Below are positions 1 through 8,463 of a stretch of 64,000 bases of DNA, in pieces (within the stretch, counting starts at the first letter, position 1; each line of letters opens with the position of its first letter). Under the pieces are notes generated by a model that was not told where the DNA came from, did not search any database, and saw only the letters and a list, made by a program, of their open reading frames with translations. The position numbers and the translations under genes were made by a program. The stretch is from NCBI RefSeq assembly GCF_018524365.1, contig NZ_JAEKFT010000016.1, forward strand, positions 1 through 64,000. Direction: 5' to 3'. The stretch comes from Denitromonas iodatirespirans. Its GTDB lineage: Bacteria > Pseudomonadota > Gammaproteobacteria > Burkholderiales > Rhodocyclaceae.

Positions 1-1
1 C

Positions 2-970
2 GACGCCGAGCCGGCCGGCGACATGGCCCCCGCCGCCGCCTTGCTCGGCCAGGCCGACACCCTGGCCCAAACCCTCTCCAAAGCCGCCGCCACCCACCAA
101 ACCGTGCCACTCGCCGCCGCCATCGGCAGCAGTGGTGCCAACCAAAGCACCCTCGACCCGAACGCCGCCCCGCTCAAGGCCCTGCACACCGTCACCCGCG
201 GCATGGCAGACGGCACCGACTTCGACGCCGCACTGGCCGACGTCAGCCAGAAGAACACCGCCACCGCCGGCAAGCTGCCCCATCTCACAGACGCGGCCAT
301 CGTCCAGGCCGCAAAGGCCGGCCTCGGCCTCGTCGCCGGCGGGCATCTGCAATTGAGTAACGGCGAGACGCTCAACCTGATGAGCGGCGAGGACACCAAC
401 CTGGCCGTCGCCGGCAAAGCGCGTATCCACACCGGCCAGGCCATCGGCCTCGTCGCCGGCGCCATTCGCCCGGGCGAGAACAACACCGGCATCACGATGA
501 TCGCCGCCCGCGACGACATCGAGATGCAGGCGCAAAGCGACGAGATGAAGTTCCAGGCCAAGGACGAGGTGACGCTCAGCTCGATCACCGAGCACATCGA
601 CTTCGCCGCCGGTAAAAGAATCGTGCTGGCCGTCGAAGGCGGCGCGAGCATCACCATCGACGGGGGGATCACCGTCGAGTGCCCGGGGACGATTACGGTG
701 CATGCGAGCAAGAAGAGTTTTAGTGGGCCGACGAGTTTGAGCTACGACGCCCCGAGCTTCACGCCGACAGACGGCTTTCATGTGAAACCCGTGCTGACCT
801 GGGACGGTTCGGACACCCCGGTCGCCAATCGGCGCTTTCGCGCCACGCTGGAGGACGGCCGAATCATTGAAGGGCGTACCGACGGCGCCGGCCAGACCGA
901 ACTGCTCGACATGGCCCACTTCCAGACAGCCTCGATCGAGGTGCTACCTGAGGAGCCCGGCAACGCATGA
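2..970 (+). CDS. vgrG: Type VI secretion tip protein VgrG, C-terminal part (5' end outside window)
   Basis: The frame is open from base 2, so the gene begins upstream of the window; the first ATG (23) is internal. Seen here is the C-terminal DUF2345 beta-helical spike region, with repeated short strands (LQLSNGETLNLMSGED, AVAGKARIHTGQAIGLVAG, IEMQAQSDEMKFQAKDEVTL). VgrG trimers cap the Hcp tube of the type VI secretion system and carry effectors. The last ~65 residues (from about VKPVLTWDGSDTPV to the end) look like a small transthyretin-like beta domain, which in some VgrGs docks lipase effectors; this is inference. The stop overlaps the next gene by 4 bases (ATGA), so the downstream effector is translationally coupled. 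Confidence 0.85.
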   Translation, partial: DAEPAGDMAPAAALLGQADTLAQTLSKAAATHQTVPLAAAIGSSGANQSTLDPNAAPLKALHTVTRGMADGTDFDAALADVSQKNTATAGKLPHLTDAAIVQAAKAGLGLVAGGHLQLSNGETLNLMSGEDTNLAVAGKARIHTGQAIGLVAGAIRPGENNTGITMIAARDDIEMQAQSDEMKFQAKDEVTLSSITEHIDFAAGKRIVLAVEGGASITIDGGITVECPGTITVHASKKSFSGPTSLSYDAPSFTPTDGFHVKPVLTWDGSDTPVANRRFRATLEDGRIIEGRTDGAGQTELLDMAHFQTASIEVLPEEPGNA

Positions 971-3096
971 CACATTGGCACCCCAACCCACGCATGCGCG
1001 ACGCCCGTCTCAACGGCGACCGGGTCTCTACCGTCACCAACGTATCCAAAGGCATGGCACCGGCGAAGCAGGTGTGCGTTGCCCGCGCCATGCCCGGCAT
1101 CATCATCCTGGTCCATGGCGTCAACGACGTGGGCGAAGCCTACGCCACCCAGGCCAAAGGTTTGTGCGAGGGGCTGAACCTGCGCCTGGGGCGCGCCGAC
1201 CTCACCCCCGGCAACTGGGATGTCGCCCGCGCCTGCCGCGACAACCGCGTGGCCAGCTACGAGCGCCGCGCCGATCAGCAAGGCTTCAACCCGATCATCC
1301 CCTTCTACTGGGGGTATCGGCCGGTGGACAAGGCCACCTACGAAACGGATCAGGCACGCTATCGCGACGAACTCCGAAAGCGCATGGCCGACCCCGAAGC
1401 GCCCTACGACGCCTACTACATCGACGGCAGATCCGACCCGAGGCGCGGCTTCGAGAACGTCGATTGCTTCGACAACCGGCTCGACGAACACTTTGCCAAG
1501 AACGGCGGCGTGTTCGCCAACGCCACCACCAGCCTGATCGACATGTGGGGGCCGGGCGGCAACATCTTCGGCGTGGCCAAGTGGCTCGCGGGCGCGGGGC
1601 AGGACCTGAGCCACGCCATCTTCGACAACCCCCATCGCATTTACATGGTCAATGCCGCGCAGCGGTTGGCGAATTTGATTTTGATGATTCGAGGAAACGA
1701 CACGACGGGGGATGACTCCATAAATATCGTCGCGCATAGCCAAGGAACGCTCGTCTCCATGCTGGCGAATCTTCTCGTAGCACAGGAAAAGGAACGCCCC
1801 GCCGACTGCCTCATCCTCAATCACTCCCCCTACAGTCTCGAAACGCCGACGCTCGAAGCCATGCAGTCGTACGGTCCCCAGCAGTCACGCCGGGCGCGCA
1901 CCGACACTCTGGTCAACTTCTGCCAGCTGATCGACACGCAGCGCCTGCCGGGGCCCGCCGTCGACACGCTCATCCACGAAGGCATCGCCGATCCCAAAGT
2001 CGCCACCGACCCGCTGGCCATGCGCGACAACCACGGCAAGGTGTTCAACTACTTCTGCCCGCATGACCAAACGGTATCGCTGCGCAACGTGCAGGGCATG
2101 GGCTGGCAGGGCATTCCGCCTGGCGTGGCGACGCATTGTGCGCCGGCGTTGGCGCAGCGCATTTTCCTGCAGGGGCGGGCCATGCACAGCCCGCCGGGGT
2201 CGATCACGCTGCCGGACCTGCAGCGCCCAGGCTTCAAGGAAGTCCTCGCCAACCGCGATGTGCCCGACGGCCAGGTGCGCGACATCAACGCCCCGGCGCT
2301 GCCCGATCTGGGCTATACCTTTGCCTTGCCGGCGGGCTGCGACACGCTGGGTTCGTCCGACTGGGGGGGCAATGCCTCGGCCATGGCCACACAGGGGCGC
2401 AACGTCACCCAGTTCCAGAGCGCCGACCCGCGCCCAGGCGCCCGGACCTTACCCCGCGGCCATATGCACCTGCTCTTGCCGGCCGAACTGGCCGAGCTCG
2501 AAGCGGCCTTCGCCGAACGCGGCGAGCACTGGACGCTGGTGCGCGCCACGGCAACCGCCGACGGCCTGTTTGTGACGCGTCTCATGACACCGGATGAACT
2601 GCGCGAGCATGCCCGCGACACACCGACGACCACCTCCAACCATTCAGCCATCGTCCTCGACGAAGCCGCCTCGCGCTGTGCAGCGGCCTTCGACCTGGCC
2701 ATTGGCCGTTGCCGCAGCTACGACACGTGCAAGATCGATGGCGGGGCGTTTTGGCAGAAGCTTTTGCGGGTGGCGGATTGGCGGGAAAGCGCAGAGCCAC
2801 TCGATCGTGCATATTATCGGGACGGCATTTTGCCACCTGGCATCAAAGCACAAATGAACAAACCTCCAGTCATCCCCGGCTTGGTCAGCGAAAGTACTGA
2901 CTCCGCCTTGTACGACTGGGAGCTAAACCGGATCGACGAACGCATCGCCCGTCTTGAGCGTGAGCGCAGCCGATGGCCGGCACGCGAATGGGAAGAGCGC
3001 ATGCGCGACCTGCAACGCCAGCGTAAATCGATCGAACATATGCACGAGATGACACGCCAGCGGGATACGCGCTTCCCGGTCGTGCATGCTGAATGA
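967..3096 (+). CDS. Tle3-like type VI secretion lipase effector (alpha/beta hydrolase)
   Basis: 709 residues. An alpha/beta-hydrolase core is visible: a strand plus oxyanion-type HG motif (IIILVHGVND, His50-Gly51) and a nucleophile elbow AHSQG with Ser258 predicted catalytic. The A/G-H-S-Q-G elbow, the large size and the genetic position between vgrG and a membrane-anchored immunity-like gene match the Tle3 family (DUF3274-containing phospholipase effectors delivered by VgrG). The predicted role is hydrolysis of membrane phospholipids of competitor cells. The C-terminal ~60 residues are charged and helical (RIARLERERSR...). No signal peptide is seen, as expected for a T6SS cargo. Start ATG overlaps the vgrG stop. 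Family assignment rests on motif and context, not on a search. Confidence 0.75.
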   Translation: MTHWHPNPRMRDARLNGDRVSTVTNVSKGMAPAKQVCVARAMPGIIILVHGVNDVGEAYATQAKGLCEGLNLRLGRADLTPGNWDVARACRDNRVASYERRADQQGFNPIIPFYWGYRPVDKATYETDQARYRDELRKRMADPEAPYDAYYIDGRSDPRRGFENVDCFDNRLDEHFAKNGGVFANATTSLIDMWGPGGNIFGVAKWLAGAGQDLSHAIFDNPHRIYMVNAAQRLANLILMIRGNDTTGDDSINIVAHSQGTLVSMLANLLVAQEKERPADCLILNHSPYSLETPTLEAMQSYGPQQSRRARTDTLVNFCQLIDTQRLPGPAVDTLIHEGIADPKVATDPLAMRDNHGKVFNYFCPHDQTVSLRNVQGMGWQGIPPGVATHCAPALAQRIFLQGRAMHSPPGSITLPDLQRPGFKEVLANRDVPDGQVRDINAPALPDLGYTFALPAGCDTLGSSDWGGNASAMATQGRNVTQFQSADPRPGARTLPRGHMHLLLPAELAELEAAFAERGEHWTLVRATATADGLFVTRLMTPDELREHARDTPTTTSNHSAIVLDEAASRCAAAFDLAIGRCRSYDTCKIDGGAFWQKLLRVADWRESAEPLDRAYYRDGILPPGIKAQMNKPPVIPGLVSESTDSALYDWELNRIDERIARLERERSRWPAREWEERMRDLQRQRKSIEHMHEMTRQRDTRFPVVHAE

Positions 3097-3925
3097 AACG
3101 ATGGAGAGCACTTTGATTTGGTTGATTCCGCTATGGGTGCTCGGCCTAGCGCTGGCCTGCTGGATGTTCGGTCAGTGGATGTTTAAGAAACCCGCTCGTC
3201 TGCTGTCTGCAGGCCTGGCGATCAGCGCTTTGATTCCGTGGCTGCCGTCCAGTCACGCCGAACCGCCGAGGAAACCGTCGACGCAGATCGTATATCGCTT
3301 CGACGACCATCGTTATTTGGAATTAACCGGCTACGGGTGCGAAGGCGCAGTGAGCTTCGTCGACACGAATCGGGAGATACGAACAGAAGTAGTGAGTCAG
3401 TTCTGGCGCCTCTTTCTCGGGCGATATGTGCACGCCGATAACGACAGTGGCTATCTGGTCGTGCCGTACGAAGATGGATCTGCCTTCGAGGTTTCGAAGG
3501 ATTACGGAAAAACCTTCAACACAGCGAGATGGGTTGGTACGCACCCCTTCGGTTTTCCTGGCAAAGACAACGTGCTTTCTATAACCGTCATTGGACAACA
3601 GGCTTTCGTCGAAACACGTGATCAAAGACTTGCCATGACGTCGAAACCGTTTGGAGACCATTGGGGAATGCGAGTCATCGACGTCGAAAACCATCTACCA
3701 ACAACAAAGTACAAGCATCTTCCCGAATTCCAAAACCTCCCCACCACCATCCCCGAAGTGAAGGACTACAAAGGCTGGTCGCAGATGCGCTGCGACCCCG
3801 ACCTCGAAGGCGAGCCCAAGCCAACCGCCGGCAGCCGCTGGAACGCCTTTCAGCTGGCCGTGCTCGATGGGCTCGGGCGTACCGTGGCGCGGCCGGTCAC
3901 CTGGGCTGTCGGGGCGATGCGCTGA
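3086..3925 (+). CDS. Tli3-like immunity protein for the adjacent lipase effector
   Basis: 279 residues, overlapping the effector gene by 11 bases. The N-terminus has a transmembrane segment (about residues 9-28) and a second hydrophobic stretch ending in a signal-peptidase-like site (PSSHA before EPPRKP, about residue 58), followed by a soluble domain with Tyr/Trp-rich beta strands (KDYGKTFNTARWVGTHPF). This is the expected topology for a periplasmic or periplasm-facing immunity protein that blocks a phospholipase acting in the periplasm. Codon use in 3200-3700 is less GC-biased than the flanks, common for immunity genes. An in-frame ATG at 3101 is an alternative start; neither has a strong Shine-Dalgarno. 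The Tli3 assignment is from context and remembered family features. Confidence 0.65.
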   Translation: MLNETMESTLIWLIPLWVLGLALACWMFGQWMFKKPARLLSAGLAISALIPWLPSSHAEPPRKPSTQIVYRFDDHRYLELTGYGCEGAVSFVDTNREIRTEVVSQFWRLFLGRYVHADNDSGYLVVPYEDGSAFEVSKDYGKTFNTARWVGTHPFGFPGKDNVLSITVIGQQAFVETRDQRLAMTSKPFGDHWGMRVIDVENHLPTTKYKHLPEFQNLPTTIPEVKDYKGWSQMRCDPDLEGEPKPTAGSRWNAFQLAVLDGLGRTVARPVTWAVGAMR

Positions 3926-4165
3926 AACGGTTTTCCAGCCGGAGCATCCGCTTTCAACGCCATATCCTGAAAAGTGTGCGCACCGCGAGCGTATGCGTCT
4001 CCAACGGCCGGCTCGCCCGCCCCGTTGCCTGAAGGTGAGCGGGCGCAGTTTCCGGGTCGATGCATACGACGAGGGCCGCACGCGGAAGTCGCCAGACCAA
4101 TCGTCGTTGGGCTGAACGGCGAGCCCTGAGTCAACCGATGATCGCTTGCGCCGGATGGGTGAGAA

Positions 4166-4187
4166 CGCCGCCGCGAAGCGGTCGGCG
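4166..4187. terminator. GC-rich hairpin between convergent genes
   Basis: CGCCGCCGC and GCGGTCGGCG form a 9-bp stem with one bulged T and a GAA loop, 4 bases past the stop of the minus-strand CorC gene. There is no clear T-run, so a termination role is plausible but not shown. The rest of 3926-4191 carries no supported gene. Confidence 0.35.
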
Positions 4188-4191
4188 CTCG

Positions 4192-5499
4192 TCAGAGCGG
4201 CGTGCTGTCAGCGTCGATCGGCGAGGCCAGCACCTGGTCGACCCGGTTGCGGTCGACGTCCATGACTTCGAAGGCCCAGTCGTCGCAGGTGAAGCGTTCG
4301 GATTTTTTGGGGATGCGGCCGAGGATGGCGAGCACGAAGCCGCCGACGGTGTGGTAGTTGCCGAGCGACTCGTCGGGCAGGTGGCGGATGCCGAGTTTTT
4401 CCTTCATCTCGTCGAGCGGCAGCAGGCCGTCGAGCAGCCAAGAGCCGTCGGGGCGGCGCACGGCGAGCGCTTCGTCGGGGTCGTCGGCGGTGGGGCTCAT
4501 GTCGCCGACCACGGTCTGCAGCAGGTCGTAGAGGGTGACGATGCCTTCGGTCTGGCCGAACTCGTTGACCACGAAGGCGAAGGCGCTGCGATGCGTGCGG
4601 AAATGGCGCAGCAGGTCGATCAGGGTCAGCACGCTGGGGACGAACAGCGGCGGGGTCATCGGCATTTCGCCGAAGTCGATGTCGCCGGCCAGCGCGGCCT
4701 GCAGCAGGTCGCGGCTTTCGGCCACGCCGATCACGTTCTGCAGCCCGCCCTTGCAGATCGGGTAGCGCGAGAGGTGGCTGTCGTGCAGGCAGCGCAGGTT
4801 GTCTTCGCGCGGTGAGAGGAGGTCGAGCACGATGACGTCGGCGGCCGGCGTCATGACGGCGCCGACGCGGCGGTCTTCCAGGCGGAAGACGTTGCCCAGC
4901 ATGTGGCTCTCTTCCGGGCCGATGGCGCCGGCGCGTTCGCCCTCGTCCACATAGGCGAGGATGTCCTCGACGCCGGTGACGGCCGGCGCCGACTGGAAGG
5001 GCAGGGCGTTCAGCACGCGGTCGGCCGACCACGACAGGAAGCGGATGGCCGGCGACAGCAGGCGGATGAACAGGTGCATGAGCGGCGCGGTGCGCACCGC
5101 GACCTGCTCGGGGTGGGCGATGGCGATGCGCTTGGGCACGATCTCGCCAAAGACGATGGACACCGCGGTGACGATGGCGATGGTGGCCGCCAGGGCGATC
5201 TGGCCGGCCCAGTCGGCGGCCCAGGGGGCCAGGTCCTGCACCGTGGTTTCGATGCCGGTCTTCATCGCCGATTCGCCGAAGATGCCGGCCATCAGCGAGG
5301 CGGCGGTGATGCCGGTCTGGGTGGCGGCGAGGAAGTGGCTGGGGGCGTCCTTGATCGCCAACGCGATGCCGGCGCGCGCGTCGCCCGCTTCGCGCATCTG
5401 GTGCAGCCGCGCCTTGCGCGCCGAGGCGAGCGCCATCTCGGAGAGCGAGAACAGGCTCGAGATACCGATCAGCAATAACAGGATCCAGAAGGCATCCAT
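4192..5499 (-). CDS. HlyC/CorC (CNNM) family membrane protein with CBS domains
   Basis: 435 residues. Order: an N-terminal DUF21 membrane domain with about four hydrophobic segments (residues 1-190, beginning MDAFWILLLLIGISSLFSL), a CBS-domain pair (roughly 205-325, including ...VGAVMTPAADVIVLD), and a C-terminal CorC_HlyC domain (roughly 345-430, GSWLLDGLLPLDEMKEKLG). Proteins of this architecture are linked to Mg2+/Co2+ export or regulation of divalent cation transport at the inner membrane; despite the name they are not haemolysins. It lies 21 bases downstream of the calcium/sodium antiporter gene on the same strand, so the two likely form a small cation-transport operon. Confidence 0.88.
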   Translation of the reverse strand: MDAFWILLLLIGISSLFSLSEMALASARKARLHQMREAGDARAGIALAIKDAPSHFLAATQTGITAASLMAGIFGESAMKTGIETTVQDLAPWAADWAGQIALAATIAIVTAVSIVFGEIVPKRIAIAHPEQVAVRTAPLMHLFIRLLSPAIRFLSWSADRVLNALPFQSAPAVTGVEDILAYVDEGERAGAIGPEESHMLGNVFRLEDRRVGAVMTPAADVIVLDLLSPREDNLRCLHDSHLSRYPICKGGLQNVIGVAESRDLLQAALAGDIDFGEMPMTPPLFVPSVLTLIDLLRHFRTHRSAFAFVVNEFGQTEGIVTLYDLLQTVVGDMSPTADDPDEALAVRRPDGSWLLDGLLPLDEMKEKLGIRHLPDESLGNYHTVGGFVLAILGRIPKKSERFTCDDWAFEVMDVDRNRVDQVLASPIDADSTPL

Positions 5500-5520
5500 G
5501 GACAGACTCCGTGAGAGGAC

Positions 5521-6585
5521 CTAGCGTGAGCGGCGGCGGCGCATGGTGAGCGCGATCAGGGTGGCCAGCGACAGCGGCATGACGAAGCCGAGCATGGCGG
5601 TGGTGAAGGTCTTGAGCGCGCCGCTGCCGGTGGCGTCGAGCACCAGGTAGGCGACATAGGCGGCGTAGTAGGCGATGAAGGCGATGCCTTCCCAGCGGGC
5701 GATCTCGCGGCGCACCACGAACACCGGCAGGCAGGCGACGGCGACGGCGAGCATCACCCACAGGTCGAAATCGAGCGCGGCGGCCGGCACCGGCAGGCCG
5801 GTGGGCGAGATCAGGCCGGCTAGGCCGAGGCAGCCGAGCAGGTTGAACACATTGCTGCCGACGGCGTTGCCGATGGCCATGTCACGCTCGCCGCGCAGTG
5901 CGGCCATGACCGAGGTGGCGATCTCGGGCAGCGAGGTGCCGACCGCCACCACGGTGAGACCGATCACCAGGTCGTCGACCCCCAGCGCGCGGGCGAAGAA
6001 CACCGCCGCCTCGACCAGCCAGTCGGCACCGAGCACCAGCAGGGCCAGCCCGGCACCGACTTTGAGTATGTCGAGGCCCCAGTGACCACCGGCGGTGTCG
6101 GTCGGCAGGTCGCCGTAGTGGGCCTGCTCGGCGCGCGAGGCGCGGCGCGACTGGCGCACCAGAAAGATCAGGTAGATCACCAGCAGGGCGGCCAGCAAGG
6201 CGCCTTCGGCCTGGCCGATCACGCCGTTGTAGGCCAGCGCCACGACCAGTGCCGAGGCCAGGATCATGACCGGCACTTCTTGGCGTAGGACCTGGCCGGC
6301 GATCGACAGCGGGGTGACCAGCGCGCCGATGCCGAGGATCAGCAGCAGGTTGCAGATGTTGCTGCCGACCACGTTGCCGATGGTCAGCGCCGACTGGCCG
6401 GCCAGGGCGGCGTCGATGGCCACCGCGATTTCGGGGGCGCTGGTGCCGAAGGCGACGATGGTCAGCCCGACCACCAGCGGCGACAGGCCCAGCGACAGGG
6501 CCAGCCGGGCGGCGCCGCGCACCAGCACGTCGGCACCGAGCGTCAGGGCGAAGAGGCCGGCGATGAAAAGCAGGAGTTGGGTCAT
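5521..6585 (-). CDS. Calcium/sodium antiporter (CaCA family, YrbG-like)
   Basis: 354 residues starting at the ATG at 6585 (MTQLLLFIAGL). Around ten hydrophobic segments and the two duplicated alpha-repeat signatures of the CaCA superfamily are visible: VAFGTSAPEIAVA in the N-terminal half and VAVGTSLPEIATS in the C-terminal half, containing the conserved Gly-Thr-Ser and Pro-Glu that form the ion path. It exchanges Na+ (or H+) for Ca2+ across the inner membrane. An in-frame extension to 6639 exists but lacks the family N-terminus. The downstream CorC-type gene (start 5499) is likely co-transcribed. Confidence 0.88.
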   Translation of the reverse strand: MTQLLLFIAGLFALTLGADVLVRGAARLALSLGLSPLVVGLTIVAFGTSAPEIAVAIDAALAGQSALTIGNVVGSNICNLLLILGIGALVTPLSIAGQVLRQEVPVMILASALVVALAYNGVIGQAEGALLAALLVIYLIFLVRQSRRASRAEQAHYGDLPTDTAGGHWGLDILKVGAGLALLVLGADWLVEAAVFFARALGVDDLVIGLTVVAVGTSLPEIATSVMAALRGERDMAIGNAVGSNVFNLLGCLGLAGLISPTGLPVPAAALDFDLWVMLAVAVACLPVFVVRREIARWEGIAFIAYYAAYVAYLVLDATGSGALKTFTTAMLGFVMPLSLATLIALTMRRRRSR

Positions 6586-6639
6586 GGGGCAGGTGCCGTG
6601 CGGCGGCCGATCGTCGCCCGGGCGGCGATAGCCGGCCAA

Positions 6640-6660
6640 GGCCCGCCACGGGGGCGGGCC
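6640..6660. terminator. Perfect 8-bp inverted repeat after livK-like gene
   Basis: GGCCCGCC (6640-6647) pairs with GGCGGGCC (6653-6660) around a 5-base loop. It lies 21 bases past the stop of the minus-strand binding-protein gene and before the antiporter start, so it may terminate or attenuate that transcript. There is no strong T-run. Confidence 0.4.
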
Positions 6661-6681
6661 ATGCCGCTCAGCGAGGGGCGA

Positions 6682-7794
6682 TCAGTCCAGCGTGACCCAC
6701 TTTCCGTCCTTGTACTGGAACAGCGTGGTGCCGCCGGTCTTGATGTCGCCGAACTTGTCGAAGGCGATCTGACCGGTCACGCCCTGGTAGGACAGCGACT
6801 GCAGTGCGGGCAGGTACTTGGCCGGTTCGGCCGAGCCGGCCGCCTTCATGGCTTCGATCAGCGCCATGGCGGCGTCGTAGCTGTAGGGGGCGTAGAGCTG
6901 CACGTCGGTGTTGAAGCGCTTCTTGAAGCGGGCCTTGAAGTCGGCGCCCTTGGGCATTTTCTCCATCGGGATGCCGGCCTGCGAGCAGTAGGTGTCTTCC
7001 TTGATCGCTTCGGCCGCCAGCTTGAGCATCTCGCCGGTGCACACGCCGTCGCCGCCGAGGAATTTGCCGGTGAAGCCGAGCTGGCGCATCTGGCGCAGCA
7101 TCGGCGCGGCCTGGGCGTCCATGCCGCCGTAGAAGATGGCGTCGGGCTGGGCACCCTTGAGTTTGGTCAGGATGGCCGAGAAATCGGTGGCCTTGTCGTT
7201 GGTGAACTCGCGGCCCACCACCTGCACGCCATGGCTCTTGAGGCTCTCGCCGAAGGCATCGGCCAGGCCCTGGCCGTAGGCGGTGCGGTCGTCGATGATG
7301 GCGATCTTCTTGAGCTTGAGCGATTCGGCGGCGTACTTGGCCATGGCCGCGCCCTGCTGCAGATCGTTGGCGATCACGCGGAAGGTGACCTTGTAGCCCT
7401 GGCGGGTCAGCTTGGGGTTGGTGGCCGAGGGGGTGATGACCGGGATGCCGGCCTGCTCATACACACGCGAGGCGGGGATCGAGGCGCCGGAGGTGACATG
7501 GCCGACCACGCCGGCCACTTCGGCATCGGCCAGACGCTGGGCGGCGGTGGTGGCCATGCGCGGGTCGGCCTGGTCGTCTTCGCCCATCAGCTCGAAGGTG
7601 ACTTTCTTGCCGCCGATGGTGACGCCGGCGGCGTTGGCGTCTTCGACTGCCAGACGGGCACCGTTCTCGCCATCCTTGCCGATGTGGGCGATCGGGCCGG
7701 TCAGCGGGCCGGCGTGGCCGATCTTGACGGTGTCGGCCTGGGCCACACCGAGGCCGAGGCCGAACAGGGCCAGTGCGAGTACTGTTTTTTGCAT
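6682..7794 (-). CDS. Branched-chain amino acid ABC transporter substrate-binding protein (LivK-like)
   Basis: 370 residues with a Sec signal peptide (cleavage predicted after GVAQA, about residue 20) and a two-lobe periplasmic binding protein fold of the Leu/Ile/Val family: KIGHAGPLTGPIAHIGKD at the start, GVVGHVTSGASIPASRVYE and PVITPSATNPKLT in the ligand cleft, then KIAIIDDRTAYGQG. It captures branched-chain or related amino acids for an ABC importer. No permease or ATPase genes (livHMGF) lie next to it, so it is an orphan binding protein in this window. A Shine-Dalgarno-like GGAGGG sits just upstream of the ATG at 7794. Confidence 0.9.
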   Translation of the reverse strand: MQKTVLALALFGLGLGVAQADTVKIGHAGPLTGPIAHIGKDGENGARLAVEDANAAGVTIGGKKVTFELMGEDDQADPRMATTAAQRLADAEVAGVVGHVTSGASIPASRVYEQAGIPVITPSATNPKLTRQGYKVTFRVIANDLQQGAAMAKYAAESLKLKKIAIIDDRTAYGQGLADAFGESLKSHGVQVVGREFTNDKATDFSAILTKLKGAQPDAIFYGGMDAQAAPMLRQMRQLGFTGKFLGGDGVCTGEMLKLAAEAIKEDTYCSQAGIPMEKMPKGADFKARFKKRFNTDVQLYAPYSYDAAMALIEAMKAAGSAEPAKYLPALQSLSYQGVTGQIAFDKFGDIKTGGTTLFQYKDGKWVTLD

Positions 7795-7875
7795 TTTGCG
7801 AGCCCTCCTGGAAGCGATGGAGTGTCAGAATGGGGCCGACGCCTGCCTGTGTGGCCCGGGATCTGCGGTCCCGGC

Positions 7876-7896
7876 ATTCCGCTGACATCGCGGAAT
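7876..7896. promoter_or_regulatory. 7-bp inverted repeat in divergent promoter region
   Basis: ATTCCGC and GCGGAAT flank a 7-base spacer between the divergent LivK-like gene and the first lipoprotein gene. It could be an operator or a small hairpin; nothing else in 7795-7972 is recognisable. Confidence 0.25.
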
Positions 7897-7972
7897 CGGT
7901 GCGTCGAGCCCCCGCCATTCTAGCTCCGGGGGCGCGCCCACGCACGGTGCGGTCGCTTTTCACGGAGCGCGC

Positions 7973-8461
7973 ATGAAAAAACTGTTGTCCCTGCTATGCG
8001 GTGTGCTGAGCCTGTTCGGCCTGAGTGCCTGCGACCAGTTCGTCATCGAAGACCTCAAACCGGGGGTGTCGACCGCCTTCGAGGTGCGCGACAAGCTCGG
8101 CCCGCCGGGCATCGAGTGGCGCAACGACGATGGCACGGTGACCTGGGAATACACCCAGCAGCCGATGGGCACCACCTGCTACCTGATCACGATCGACGGC
8201 AGCCAGGTGGTGCAGAAGGTCGAGCAGGTGCTCACCGAGGCGCAGTTCACCCGCATCCAGCCCGGGATGAACCAGGACCAGGTGCGCCGCCTGCTCGGCA
8301 AGTCGGCCAAGACGCAATACTTCCAGCTCAAGAACGAAACCGTGTGGGACTGGCTGATCGACAACACCGCTGCGGCCGAGCCGGTGTATTTCAATGTCTA
8401 CTTCAACCCGCAGGGGCAGGTGCTGCGCACCGGGCGCGACATCGAATACAAGGGGCGCTGA
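7973..8461 (+). CDS. Small outer-membrane-type lipoprotein with BamE/SmpA-like repeats
   Basis: 162 residues. The signal peptide ends in a lipobox LSAC with the lipidated Cys20. The mature part shows two copies of a BamE/SmpA-like unit: LKPGVSTAFEVRDKLGPP then WEYTQQPMG, and later IQPGMNQDQVRRLLGKS then VWDWLI. The residues after the Cys (DQ) do not include the Asp at +2 alone that is diagnostic of inner-membrane retention in a simple way, although Asp21 is present, so retention in the inner membrane is possible. It is followed 3 bases later by a paralogous lipoprotein gene. The precise function is unknown; relation to BamE is by motif only. Confidence 0.7.
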   Translation: MKKLLSLLCGVLSLFGLSACDQFVIEDLKPGVSTAFEVRDKLGPPGIEWRNDDGTVTWEYTQQPMGTTCYLITIDGSQVVQKVEQVLTEAQFTRIQPGMNQDQVRRLLGKSAKTQYFQLKNETVWDWLIDNTAAAEPVYFNVYFNPQGQVLRTGRDIEYKGR

Positions 8462-8463
8462 TC

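Noticed and set aside
4060-4815. 251-residue plus-strand frame over the CorC gene
   Set aside because: It is the complement of the CorC-type gene with the usual shadow composition and no start signal.
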